From positions 5,583,890 through 5,647,889 of the forward strand of contig JACBWW010000045.1 of the NCBI GenBank assembly GCA_020086605.1: DNA of 64,000 bases, in the 5' to 3' direction. The DNA is from Lanius collurio. Taxonomy: Eukaryota > Chordata > Aves > Passeriformes > Laniidae. The notes beneath the pieces are model-generated. The model saw nothing but the letters and a program-made list of their open reading frames with translations, did not search any database and was not told the DNA's origin. A program made the position numbers and the translations under genes. Below, piece by piece: positions 34,201-45,425 of this stretch. Positions within the stretch are counted from its first letter, which is position 1; each line of letters begins with the position of its first letter.

Positions 34201-37200
34201 TTTAAAATCCATCGTTCTCAAAGATGCTTTTTTTTCTGTCAACATGGCAAAAATTGAAACTATGTAAAAAGCCTCATTATCCCATAAATGCAGCTCTGAA
34301 AGCCTTGTCTGGCTGCCTATTGAATTAGCAAATACAAAAGTCGAGCGCTGCGATTGATGCTGCCCTGTCAAAGCAGCAGCCAAGAGGATTTAGGTGGCTT
34401 TATTAAAGCTGGGTTGTACGGCAAGACTAAGTATTAATTCTAAATATGGTTGAACACAAGGTTGGAGCATGTCTGCTGAGACTGCTTTTTGCCTCTGTTA
34501 GATTACCAGATTCAAGCTTACTGTCAAAACACAGAACAGAGGTTTAGATGTAAAGTACCAACTGTATTCCACAAAAAAAACCTGCTTTAAAGTTTTAACC
34601 TTATGACAGTCTTAAGAAAAGGACCCTAAACCCGCCCTCAAAGCAATAGAATGTGTGAAATGTAATGTAAAGGATGTCTGTACTCAACTTTTTTGGGAGG
34701 GGTGTTTGAATGTCAGGGAAGAGTGTGAAGAAGGCAGCCCATTTCCTGGCAGTGGCAAACCAGTGACAGGAGCTGAGGTGGCTGCACTGAGTTCGTGAGA
34801 GCTGTGCCTGCAACAGCTCCATCAGCACGGTGGGGGCAGGGTTAGGGCAGCCTCTGCAGCCAGGAGGGTCCCCATCCCCACACCAGTTCCAGGAAGAGCA
34901 GCCCAGGACTGGTTACAGGTGNGTGGTTAACTGGCTCATTGTTAACTGCTGGAGATGGAGTAAAAACTGAACAGGGTAGAAAACAGCTTTTCCATTTTGA
35001 AAAGATTTCTCAGGCTGCTCTTGCCATGTCTTTAACATGAGTCAAATAGGAAATTCTTACAACTCGAGGAGTCATACTATTTCATCAACTGCTGGTTTTA
35101 TTGCCTGCATATTTTTGTGTATCCAGAAAGTGGCAGAAAACAAAACTGGCATTTGAGTACATGCATACTGCTCATCACCACCAATGCTGGGAACTGTTAA
35201 AGTGTCTGGAAAGATTTATCTCTAGGAAATGGATCTGAATGTGCAGGCTATTGTGTTCCTATGCAGAGATTAAGATATTCTGTTTGTGTTCTATGATGCC
35301 AAGTGCACAATGTTGGAGGGCCACAGACAGGGGACTGTGGAGGGTGCTAAAGAATTCAGGAGATTGTTTTAGAATAATTAAGTGCTCCTCTCAGCTTCTG
35401 AGAGTTGCATGCAACTTTTGTGTAAGCTTACATCTGAATTATTAGCAAAAATGGTCACAAAATGTGGAGACAGCAGGGACAGAGAATAGCTTGGTACAAA
35501 TTTAAATGCCATTCCATTTGTGCAAAATAAAATTAATATTGTACGGTTTCAGAGGTGTAACTCGCTAGTTAGAATCCACATCCTGCTACAGAGTGTGGAA
35601 GTTTCTTCAGATAACTTTGACAACAAGGACACAGTGTTTGGTGTCCAAATTCATACGAACTACCCAAAACTGAGAACATCTGCTTAAGCCCTGAGGCGAG
35701 GCAGTAACCCACGAGCTGATCTCTGAGCAGCAGCATATTGCAAAAATCAGCAGGCATGTACAGAACAGACCTCCAGAGCAGCTACTGTAGTTCACTGCTA
35801 ATTTTTGCCTGGCAAACAAGGATCCAAATTTGATGAGCTTTAACATACAAGATAATAAGAGCAGTCCCATGGTAGGCAACACTACACAAAAAGAAACTGA
35901 GTGAAAACATGAAAAGCTAATTGCTTTAAATTCTCAGCAGCTGTAATGAAATACAGTAAGAAACATCCCCAAGCATAGTGCATTAGATTCACTCACTCAG
36001 AAATCAAGAACTGGTTAAACAAGCAAAACTGAGATTGAACACTCCCAAGCTCAATGGCTCCAATTTCGACACAATTTTTACAGGAAAATTCATGCTGTTT
36101 GCCCAGCATGCACAAATTAAAATTAAGCTAAAAATGTTTTTCCTTTGTTCTTTTCTGCTTTACTTTTCAATGAGCAATTTTTCTCGCATAAACACTGAGC
36201 AGAGCAAATAACAAGCTCATTGAAAATATGAGTCAAGAACAAGCAGTTGATTTCTTATCTTTGCACTGCAAATTAGGCATACAACTCAAGTACAGTGTTG
36301 TCCTTCTTAAAATGCATCTTAAAGTGTCTGTAAGAACATCTTCATTTCAAAAAAAAATGGGATTATTCTACCAGATGAAAAATATGTTATTCTGGTGAGC
36401 TTTCCACTTGTGTGTTATCCTGGGCGTAGGCCTTAAATTGAAGTGTGTCACTCAAACCATGGGATGATGAGCAGTAATTCATGGCTTCACTCACAGCTGA
36501 AATGGAGTCAGTGCAAGTCAGTCCCATTTTCTTGTTCCTGTGAAAGTGATGGTGGAATTAAGGATGCAGCATTCCTCAGAACAAGGATCAAACGTCCCCA
36601 CACGTTCTGCTGCTGGCTTAGCTGGAGTGGGAGAATGGAGCAAATCGTGTAGAATGGAGGATTTCAGTGTTACATTTCTCCATCCCAGTTTGGGCTGCTC
36701 TGGACACGATTGCCATACCCATCTGGCATAAGGACTACTGCCTGGGCGAGCTGGAATCCATCCTGATGGTATGACATGATCTGAATTTCAGCTTGTTTCA
36801 GTCACTCAGTACAATAAAAGTCTCATGCTTTCCACTCCAGGGTTTTAACCATATCAAACAATATTTGTTTCTTGCCTATCTGGCATGACTGTGCAGCAAG
36901 AACCTGGGAAAGCTGTGCAAGGTTCTGTCACTCTCCCCAGCACCAGCAACTGCAACTAAAAGTAAATTTGCATTTAGGACTACTTTTTACTCCAGATGAT
37001 AGAGAGAAAATCAGGTATTTTGTACCCTGGCATTTAAGAAAATCAGGTGTACTGGATATCAGGTATAGTTTGGCTCTCTTGAGTTGACTGATAACTCCCA
37101 GAGAGTGAAACTGCTCTAATTTAATCACATGCCTCTGCCATCTATCAGTCTAAAAGTCTGATTAAAATCGCTTTTCCTTAAGAACTCAATTTGGTGAAAA

Positions 37201-38452
37201 TTTCTGTTAAGGTTTTGTCATTAATTCATTTCCTCTTTTTCACTTGGCAGTTGAAAGTGCGTAGATTTTTTAAACAAAAAGCTTGTGGGTGTTAGTTCTC
37301 ATGCTGCACGTCCTTACTGCTGTTGGCTAACATGGTGAACAAAAAAATATGGTCCTTCCTTCTCCAAAATAACAGAATTACTCATTTTCCACTTGAATAT
37401 CAGGTGTCAATCAAATGTGAGTCTCATAATTACGGTTGTGCAGTCACTTCCATTCGTTAAAATTATATGCATAACAACACATTGTTTCTAAATTCCTCCT
37501 CAGAAAAACAGGGTTCCGCTTTTTCCTTCTGCAGTTTATTTAAAGGTTAAATTTTGATTTTAAAGCAAGAATTATGTTGTGCCAAATATAAAGCTCTGTT
37601 TGTTATGACTTACACTAAAAGAAAATCTTGCTAATTTTATTCTGACACTTTTCATTCTGTACATGATTTTTGATAAGTTGAATCTATTTAGTGCAGAAAT
37701 ACTTCAAATGTTCTTAGTTTGGCAGAACAATAAATAAATCAGTAAGTAGAAAACATATTTATTGCTGCTAGCAACTGATTCCCTGAAAAGAACCGGTTTA
37801 AAGGGTTTTTTCCCAATATGTTAAAAAAAACACAATAGTTCTGCTGGTTTACACTAGCACAAAACTATTATATCTCACAATATTTACCCAAAGTATATTG
37901 TATATTGACAAGAACATATTAACCTTTAATAACCAGAAGAGTTCAATTTTTATATAATTATCCAGAAATGCCAAGAGATTTTGGGCTGGTTGTGGGGTTT
38001 TGATGCTGCTTTTTTTTTGTTTTTAACCATTCCGATGTCTACATTAACAGTAAATTTTAGATTGGTCTATTTTAATGGAGTTTTTTCAGCAGCTGAAATA
38101 CTGCATTTCTTACCTGAACTTCCCTTTCAGCAATTCCTGATCTCAATTGCAGAGCAGTTTGGATGTTTCATGCAGGTGAGATGGATCCAAGGAACCATCC
38201 CAGTCATTCCGTGCTGCATTGCCCTGCTCCTGAGAGGGAAGTGCAAGTGCAGTTGTTTCATCTCCTGTGCTGTGGCACAGCTCAGGGTCAGCAGTTTGCC
38301 AAACCCAGCTGCTCTGAGGAGGCTGGAGATGCCTTCTCTCTCCTGGCACACAGGACTGATGGGCAGTTTGATCCACAGTTCTCCCCCTGTTCGCCAGAAG
38401 GTGAACTTTGCAGGCTTTAATCTCATTAAACCACCATTGGGGAAAATAGTAA
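31268..38452. other. Gene-free DNA between the two solo LTRs
   Basis: No gene is recognised. The stretch includes A-runs at about 33357-33371 and 33562-33580, a TA-rich run at about 32695-32711, an octamer-bearing motif-dense patch at about 32960-33110 and a single undetermined base at 34922. An open frame at 37981-38460 (159 codons, plus strand) runs into the LTR at 38458, has no recognisable domain and is overlapped by minus-strand frames of similar length, so I do not call it a gene. Confidence 0.6.
34922..34922. other. Single ambiguous base (N)
   Basis: One N stands alone in otherwise called sequence. It may mark a heterozygous or unresolved position. Confidence 0.99.
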
Positions 38453-38457
38453 GGAAT
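38453..38457. repeat. Target-site duplication, left (GGAAT)
   Basis: GGAAT directly precedes the TG of the LTR at 38458 and recurs directly after its CA at 39076-39080. Confidence 0.82.
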
Positions 38458-38520
38458 TGATTCGCCCCAAGCCAGGCCAGGAGTCACTTCAGAGACAGAG
38501 TCAGAGAAGTGGGTATTTGC

Positions 38521-38526
38521 TTTATT
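38521..38526 (-). promoter_or_regulatory. LTR polyadenylation signal (AATAAA)
   Basis: The minus strand reads GTGCTGAATAAAGCAAATAC, a canonical signal at the place expected for the R region of this LTR. Confidence 0.72.
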
Positions 38527-38858
38527 CAGCACTGGGTGTGTGGGGGATCGCTCCTCCAAACACACACACCGGTACCTTCTACAATACAGTACTTATGGGT
38601 TAAATCATGAATATTCATTACATTCATTGAGACAGGTGTGGTTATACAAATTATTCCCCGTAAGCCATTAATATCATTAGCATACGGGTCACGCATGCGT
38701 TGTGTGTCCTGGTGGTCGCACTGAGGAAGGCTTCTCCTCTTCCTCAGGGGTCTCTGTGATGAAGATCAGCAGTCTTCCTCATAGTGCCCTTTTCACCTTT
38801 CTCCCTGGGGCATGCGTGGTCTTTCGAGGAATGATTCAGCAGTTTTTGGGATGATCCT

Positions 38859-38881
38859 TGTCCCTTCTATCTTAACAAGAT
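38859..38881 (-). repeat. LTR U3 direct repeat, copy A
   Basis: This 23-bp unit contains ATCTTAACAAGAT (38869-38881), an inverted repeat of ATCTTG-type arms with one mismatch. The second copy lies 75 bp to the right. Duplicated U3 motifs often act as enhancers in retroviral LTRs; that role is inference here. Confidence 0.75.
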
Positions 38882-38933
38882 CAGGGCGAATCCTACTTCC
38901 AAGGTCTTGTAATTAACATTTGCTGTCTCCTCC

Positions 38934-38956
38934 TGTCCCCTCTATCTTGACAAGAT
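38934..38956 (-). repeat. LTR U3 direct repeat, copy B
   Basis: This is the same 23-bp unit with two differences. Its core ATCTTGACAAGAT (38944-38956) is a perfect 6-bp inverted repeat around one central base. Confidence 0.75.
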
Positions 38957-39075
38957 GTAAATTCAGCTTCTTAAGTTTTGTCTCCTAATAGTTAACTGTG
39001 CTTACATGAGTTACCCACTGACTACCCATTACTCAGAATTCAGAGCAGTAGGGCCATGTCTTAGCCTTGGCTGCA

Positions 39076-39080
39076 GGAAT
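39076..39080. repeat. Target-site duplication, right (GGAAT)
   Basis: This is an exact copy of 38453-38457, immediately after the terminal CA of the LTR. Confidence 0.82.
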
Positions 39081-41363
39081 ATCCCCCAGCTGTTGCACAT
39101 CTGGCACTGAGAAGCTTTTGGCAGGGACAAAACATACTCAGACCGGGAAAATGGTATTTGTCCATTGATATGCGAAACAAGTGCGGTAATTTCTTCGGTG
39201 TTCCTTGAGCTTGGTGGACAGGTTGATTTGATTTGTGCACATTACCTGCCCAGCCAGCCTAACAGCCTCAGCAATCCCATGTTATAGGGAATATTGGATG
39301 GAATATCCAGCTGGGCAACGGGACGTCCAAGCAGAGTGCAAACCTCCAGCTCAGTGCTTGGCTGTCTTGCAGCAGAACCTTTCGAGAAAGGAATGCCACA
39401 ATCCTTTAATTGCCACACAGTGGGAAAGCCACTTTATCACACAATCAATAGGGCAATTGCTTCCGTAATTTACATCCTTTCTGCAGGTTTCACTCACGTG
39501 AAAATGCCTGAACACCAGTTAAGGCTTGGTCTTTCTTAAGATAAATGGCTCACAAAAAGCTCCTAACAGAATCTAGATATTGTTTTTGTGGTCCTAACCT
39601 ACCATTAGGAATCAAAAAGGATTGAAAAAAAAAAAAGTCTTGGAATTAGGAGTTTGTGAAAGCCGGTTTTGTGTTGCCGGTGAAGAGCTGCACAGGAGCT
39701 GTGTGAAGTGGTTTGTGCGCAGGAAGGGTGGGCTTGGAGCTCGGTTATGAATTGCAATCAAAGCACAGCACACAGACTTAATAGTTTCATTGAAAATGAG
39801 ACAAAGGCTTCTAAAATTTTAAGCACAATGATTCTGGGGTTTAATCCTCTCTCAGCTCCGATTTTGCAGGGCACAGCCCAGCTCGTGGCTTGCTTTCATC
39901 CTGGCTGCGTTGTTTTCCTTCCTACAGTCAGTTAGAAAAGTAATAAAAGACAACCTGCGACTGCAAGGTTCAAGAGGAAGCATTTGAAAACACATTTTAG
40001 CCATCTTTACTAAGTGATTCTTGGGCTCTCTGGCACACTTTGGCTGGCCTGTGCCCAGGGGATGTTGCCCCATCAGGCGCAGCTCCAGCCCGGACGGAGC
40101 ACGGGGTGGGTTTGCCTGCAGAGCCCGCTGTGCCTCGGGGATGCTCAGCCCTGCTCGGGGAGAGGGATCCTGACAGGCAGGAGGGGATCACTCCCTCCAC
40201 GGCCCCTTCAGTCACTGCTGCTTTGCTTTTCCTGAGGCTGCCAGCAAAAGTGCCAATTAGTAGCAATTGTGATGGTGATTTCTGAAGTGCAGTTTAAAGG
40301 ATTTCTAACCGGGTTGGAGCTGTTGTCAGTTGACTGACTGGAATAATAATAATAAAAAAAAAAAAAAAAAAAGAAGCTCAGTGCTTCACCAGAAGCTTGT
40401 TAGACTTTCCTCTGCGATCTGCTATGGATAGTGGAACTGCAACAGCTTTTGCATTCAAAAGAGGGATTTTCCTAAAAGCATCAGTGAGCACTTGGATGTT
40501 TTATCTGCTGTAAAAAACCTTGATTTTAAATTCTGTTAAAAACAAAAATAAATGAGGATCTGGAAATAGGAGGGGAAAAGAAATAAAGTAACCTTTGGGG
40601 CATGCATAACTGTTTCAATACACCAGGATCCCTTAAGTGTAGACTTATCAAGTGGAAAAAATATTATGCATTTTTTCATGTGCAGAGTTACTGAGATAGA
40701 ACCATAAGCACTAAAGAGGTTAAAACACAAGGGACCTGATTTACTGCAGCTTTGTGTTGACATTTTATCATAAACATTGCAAACTGACACATACTGACAA
40801 GCCTTCCAAAGAAATAAACATTTTTTATTCGTACGTAATAAGGGAAAGCTTGAACTGAATGTGAACAGCATGAAGCCATTCTCTTAAAAACTCATCTTTG
40901 TTTAAAATATTTTCTTTCTGGGATCATACATATTTAGCTTCCTGAATTTTTCGTCCCTTAGTAGTTTGATCTTGCAGCACTGTGAGACCCGCTCTCAGAA
41001 TTAATGTACTCGCACGAGAAGCCTCTTTGCAAAACAAATAGCATTCTTAAATCTGGGGCCATATGTACTGGGTGCATCAAATAGCACATCTTCTTTTAGC
41101 ATTCCCAAGAGGCTTTTTTTTTTTAACTTGGACCAAAATAAATCCCACATTCAAGGCCTGGAGTGAGTTCCAGGAGCACAGGCAGGGCTTGCTGGTGGCA
41201 CATGGACAACAGCCCGGTGTCCTCCTCCCTGCTCCTGTCTGGAGGACTTCCAGCCCCCCCCGAGGCACTGACTGATTGTGCCTCACTCCCAGGACTCCTC
41301 CTGAGTCCTCTCTTAGAGAAAAGGGACATGGCTGAGGGAGCACAACCAAAACAAACCCCACAC
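39081..41363. other. Gene-free DNA between the LTR and the 137-bp array
   Basis: No gene is recognised. A GC-richer patch with several CpG dinucleotides lies at about 40020-40230. Around it are overlapping open frames on both strands, the usual effect of low stop-codon density. An AAT/poly-A simple repeat sits at about 40343-40371. Confidence 0.6.
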
Positions 41364-42043
41364 GACACGCTGTGGTGAGGCTCCTGCATGGGGGGAGGCT
41401 TTGGCAGGAGCTCCTGAGCTCAGCCCCAGCCTTTCCATCCTGCTTCTATGAACACACCAGCAAATTGTGGTGGTGGGAAGGAGCAGAAGGGTTTAGAACC
41501 ACAGGACACGCTGTGGTGAGGCTCCTGCATGGGGGGAGGCTTTGGCAGGAGCTTCAGCCCCAGCCTTTCCATCCTGCTTCTATGAACACACCAGCAAATT
41601 GTGGTGGGAGGGAGAGAAGGGTTTAGAACCACAGGACACGCTGGTGGGGGTCCTGCATGGGGGGAAGCTTTGGCAGGAGCTCCTGAGCTCAACCCCAGCC
41701 TTTCCATCCTGCTTCTATGAACATGCCATTAAATTGTGGTGGGAGAGAGAGAAGGGTTTAGAACCACAGGACACACTGTGGTGAGGTTCCTGCATGGGGG
41801 GAGGCTTTGGCAGGAGCTCCTGAGCTTCAGCCCCAGCCTTTCCATCCTGCTTCTATGAACATGCCATTAAATTGTGGTGGGAGGGAGCAGAAGGGTTTAG
41901 AACCACAGGACACGCTGTGGTGAGGCTCCTGCATGGGGGGAGGCTTTGGCAGGAGCTCCTGAGATCAGCCCCAGCCTTCCCATCCTGCTTCTATGAACAC
42001 ACCAGCAAATTGTGGTGGTGGGAAGGAGCAGAAGGGTTTAGAA
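41364..42043. repeat. About 137-bp tandem repeat, 5 units
   Basis: Units begin with GACACGCTGTGGTGAGGCTC (or a close variant) at 41364, 41505, 41635, 41770 and 41909, so periods are 141, 130, 135 and 139 bp. The last unit stops at 42043 after GGGTTTAGAA. Two sub-variants coexist: units 1, 2 and 5 carry AACACACCAGCAAATTGTGG, while units 3 and 4 carry AACATGCCATTAAATTGTGG. Unit 2 lacks the CTCCTGAGC block. Several open frames of 70-95 codons run through it on both strands, but none is shared intact by all units and the lengths are not multiples of three. I treat it as a non-coding minisatellite. Confidence 0.94.
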
Positions 42044-45000
42044 GGGCTGTCTTTGGAGCAGGGGGTGAGTTCATGTGAGAGCTCCCACCCAGGGTCACGG
42101 CCCAGGGAAAGCAGGGGCTTTGGGTTCATCAACTGAGTGTGGGGTCACTTCTCTGGGTCTTGGAATCAGTCAAATTGAGGCTGTAAAGAGATTAAAGCAA
42201 TTCATTTGGGCCTTTTCAGAAGGCTCAGGAGTGTGAGACGTTGCACACTCACTTTGTGGTGCCCTCAGGATATTTGTCCAAGGAGGTTTGGGGCCACCAC
42301 TGAGAGATAGCTCATACTTCTAGAATTGCTTTTGGGACTTTAAATACCTGTTGCCTATTGCTTAACTGTCACTCACATCCTAAACCCCACTTCTTTTTGC
42401 TGTGTCTGTCTGTTTTACAGCGAGGTTTAAGCAGATGTCAATCATTAAGAGTTTTACAGAGATTTAGGTTACCACACTCCCATTTCCATAAATAGGAGTA
42501 AAAACTCCTGCTATTGCAATGCAGTTTGTGCACATACTGAATTCTATTCTGGTTACAGAAGTGACAAGTGCCTCAGAGACTGAAGGGGTTTTGCAATATG
42601 CAGTAGCTGTCCTTTGGAGAGAAAGAAGGAACGCACTAATGCTAATAAGAAACAAAGAGACTGTGGGTGTAAAATGCCTTTAAAATATTTGCTGACCAAA
42701 AATACATGAGAGTTTCCCCCTCTTCTTTTTCTAGTGCAAATTGTAGAAGAGAAATCAAAATTACTTGGTTAACTTTTTAATCTGGAAAGAAAAAAGGCAG
42801 CTTAATTTTTAAAAATAAAATTTTGTCTGTTAAAAAAAAAATATGTTGGGGTCAAGGTTGTATTTTTTGATAAAGTGAATTTTCAGTCTCTAAGAATACC
42901 TCAACTGGCCCCTCCACTTCTGGAAGAAGTGGTGTCATGCAATTAATAGACCAGTAGTAGCTCACTGAAGTTTTACTGTTCACAGTTATAACAACAACTT
43001 TGTTGGCTGCAAAACTGCATCTAGAATAAGACCAAATAATATCTGTGGTTATTTTCCAGGTATCCACATTTTTCGTGTACAGTTTTGTGCAAAAGCATGC
43101 ACACATATTGTGTGTATTTATATATAATAGCCACATTTTCTTTCATAAAACAATAGTAACTCACAAATATTTTTAATGTAAAATTATTGATGTAAGGATC
43201 TAATGTGTTTTTTTCTGGCTAAAGCCTGCCTGAATATATAAATATTTTAAAGTTAATGTCTTATGTGACTTTTCTTCTATATACCACGAAAGATCCCTGT
43301 GATTAAAGGATGTAATGTATTTTAGGCACAAGCAGTTGCCAAATTCAGAGTTATGATCACAGAACCCTTCTGCATAAACAAAATCAACCTCTGTTTTTGG
43401 CACCCATATCACATAATGTCAGGCTCTGTCTTAAAAATTATTCTTATGACTCCTTGGAGCTATCAAATTCCTTTAACAGTTCTTAAGTTTTCTAATTTCT
43501 GTGCCAATTTATTGACGGCATTGGTTTTGTGCCAACATTATTGTTTTAATTTGCTAATTTTTATTCTTCTGATCCATTAAAAAAAAAAAACAACTTATCA
43601 CTGTATTTTGGAATTCTTTTTTTTAGGCAAAGGAGCAAGCATCCTTTAGTCTGCTTGTTGTAGTTCACCATTCACCAGCCAGCTTTAGTAATTTTCTATT
43701 GAACTTCATTTTTTTTTATTGCTGTTTACAGGAATTGTATAAACCCTCTAAATAAGACCCTCATGAGTTGAATTAGAGCATGAATCCCTCCCAATATCTA
43801 TAGAAAAACACCAAAAATGCCTATATAGAACAGCAAAGTGTGTTTATCTTTTTTCACCCTCGTGTTAACTGGGACTGTTTGGAGCGAGGAGCAGCTGGGG
43901 AAGTTCTGTGGAGACCCTTCCCTGGCAGTCAGAACCCCCCTGGGATTTGTACATTTATACACTGAAAGCAAGAGGGGGTGCTTTGAAAAAGAGCTGGGAA
44001 AATTGAGGCATTAAAAAGAATTATGTGGGAGTAAATGGAAGTGGTAAGGTGGGAGAATTTTGGGACACAGGCATCCTGATAATTAGTATTCCAAAGATAT
44101 TTCCATCTTGTAACTTTTCCCATGAACTGCCCCCTGGGCTGCCATTCCCTGTTATTAGTACACTTAAATTTTAATAGTGCTAAATTTCATTTTGCCATCC
44201 TTCTCAAGGTCATCCAGTTCCTGGTGTTTGATGTTCCAGTGCCCTTTGAGCTCCTGGCTTTCCATTTCCTCCCACCAGCAGTCCCCATCAGCACCTGGGT
44301 TTTATGGACTCATTAACACTGCATAAGAAGCCTCCTGCCCACCTGTTCATTTTTTCCCTTTGCAATGGGTTTGTTTTGTAATTGTTAAACAACCTTTTAT
44401 CTTTTTTAACAATTTTTGTGCACCCACTTTCTGCAGATTAACTCACAGTTTCCTGTAGGTATCAAATATTTTATATTAAGGCTCAGATGGGTTGGTTCTA
44501 CCACATTTCCTTTACCTACAAAATCAGTTATCATTTGTCCAGAGCTGTGGGTAAACTCAGGCTCTCTGGCATCTCCTTCACCATCTACCTGCAATGTCTT
44601 GGCAAGGAAAGTGATGACTTTTAGGTTTTTTCTCTCTGTGTGGAAAAGAATATCATCATGGAAGAGCTGAACAATAAAAGATAGTTTATGTCTGTATGTT
44701 CAAAGCTTATTTTAGACAGGAAGTAATTCAAGCATTGCCTTTTTTTATTTTTCTCGTGGAATTATAATAGTCATGTTTTTATGCACTATACCAAGTGCTG
44801 CCTTTCTGACTTGTTTCTCTGAATAATTCAAACCATATCTGAATTTCTTTCTTTGGGAAAAAAACCCCTCTGACATGAACATGCAAATACAATAAAATAG
44901 ATATTGCAGTGTGCCTTGGAGTGTGGTGTGGGAACATTTTGACTACCTGATTCACGAGAACAGTCCAAGTGACTAAAGTGGAATTCCCTGTGCAGAGTAG

Positions 45001-45383
45001 GGAAATAATTTCCACTTCATTATTGGTGATTTTGGAACAATGACAGAATAAATTCAAGTCCTGTATATATATTTAAGCCTAAAGAATTATTTCTCCTACC
45101 TTGAACACTGGGTCTGTGTGTGAGCAAATCTTATAAAATATTAGAATGGCACAGAGAATGAGTTCTGGGAACTTGGGTTGTGTTTTGAATGTGAAGATCC
45201 ACCGTGTTGATGTCACAAGAATTAACATAATTATAGGACTAAGGTACTGTGAGATAATGAGTTGTCCCATGTAATGGGTTAAACTCAAACTGTGCAGGGC
45301 TTTTTTGTGAGATCTTTCCTCAAGGTTCAGCACATTTATTTTATTGATTCTGTTCTCCTACAAACAACCATCGTCATTGCTTA
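42044..45383. other. Gene-free AT-rich DNA
   Basis: No gene, RNA or mobile element is recognised. There are A-runs at about 42831-42841 and 43579-43591 and a T-run near 43710. Open frames are all below 100 codons and unremarkable. Confidence 0.6.
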
Positions 45384-45425
45384 AGTCATGCTGAAACACC
45401 TGAATTAAGGTGTTCCATGAGCTTA
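45384..45425 (+). repeat. 42-bp palindrome-bearing element, copy 1
   Basis: The stretch runs AGTCATGCTG, then the core AACACCTGAATTAAGGTGTT (45395-45414), then CCATGAGCTTA. The core is an inverted repeat of AACACCT and AGGTGTT separated by six bases. The whole 42 bp recurs in inverted orientation at 47446-47487 with three mismatches. The arms contain AGGTGT, the half-site recognised by T-box factors, and the left side contains CACCTG, an E-box. It could be a duplicated regulatory element, the terminal inverted repeats of a decayed transposon, or two copies of an unknown interspersed repeat. Confidence 0.8.

Larger units (their letters stand above)
38458..39075 (-). mobile_element. Complete solo ERV LTR, second family (618 bp)
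   Basis: The element begins TGATTCGCCCC and ends TTGGCTGCA, flanked by GGAAT on both sides. Read on the minus strand it starts TGCAGCCAAGG, carries a U3-like region with a duplicated 23-bp motif, then an AATAAA followed by GCAAATACCC (signal at 38521-38526), and ends GGGGCGAATCA. That gives about 63 bp between polyadenylation signal and 3' end, a normal LTR layout, so the strand call is firmer than for the other LTR. The sequence is unrelated to the 5.0-kb and 30.6-kb LTRs. No gag, pol or env sequence is present. I do not recognise the family; the 5-bp duplication is the only class hint. Confidence 0.92.
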
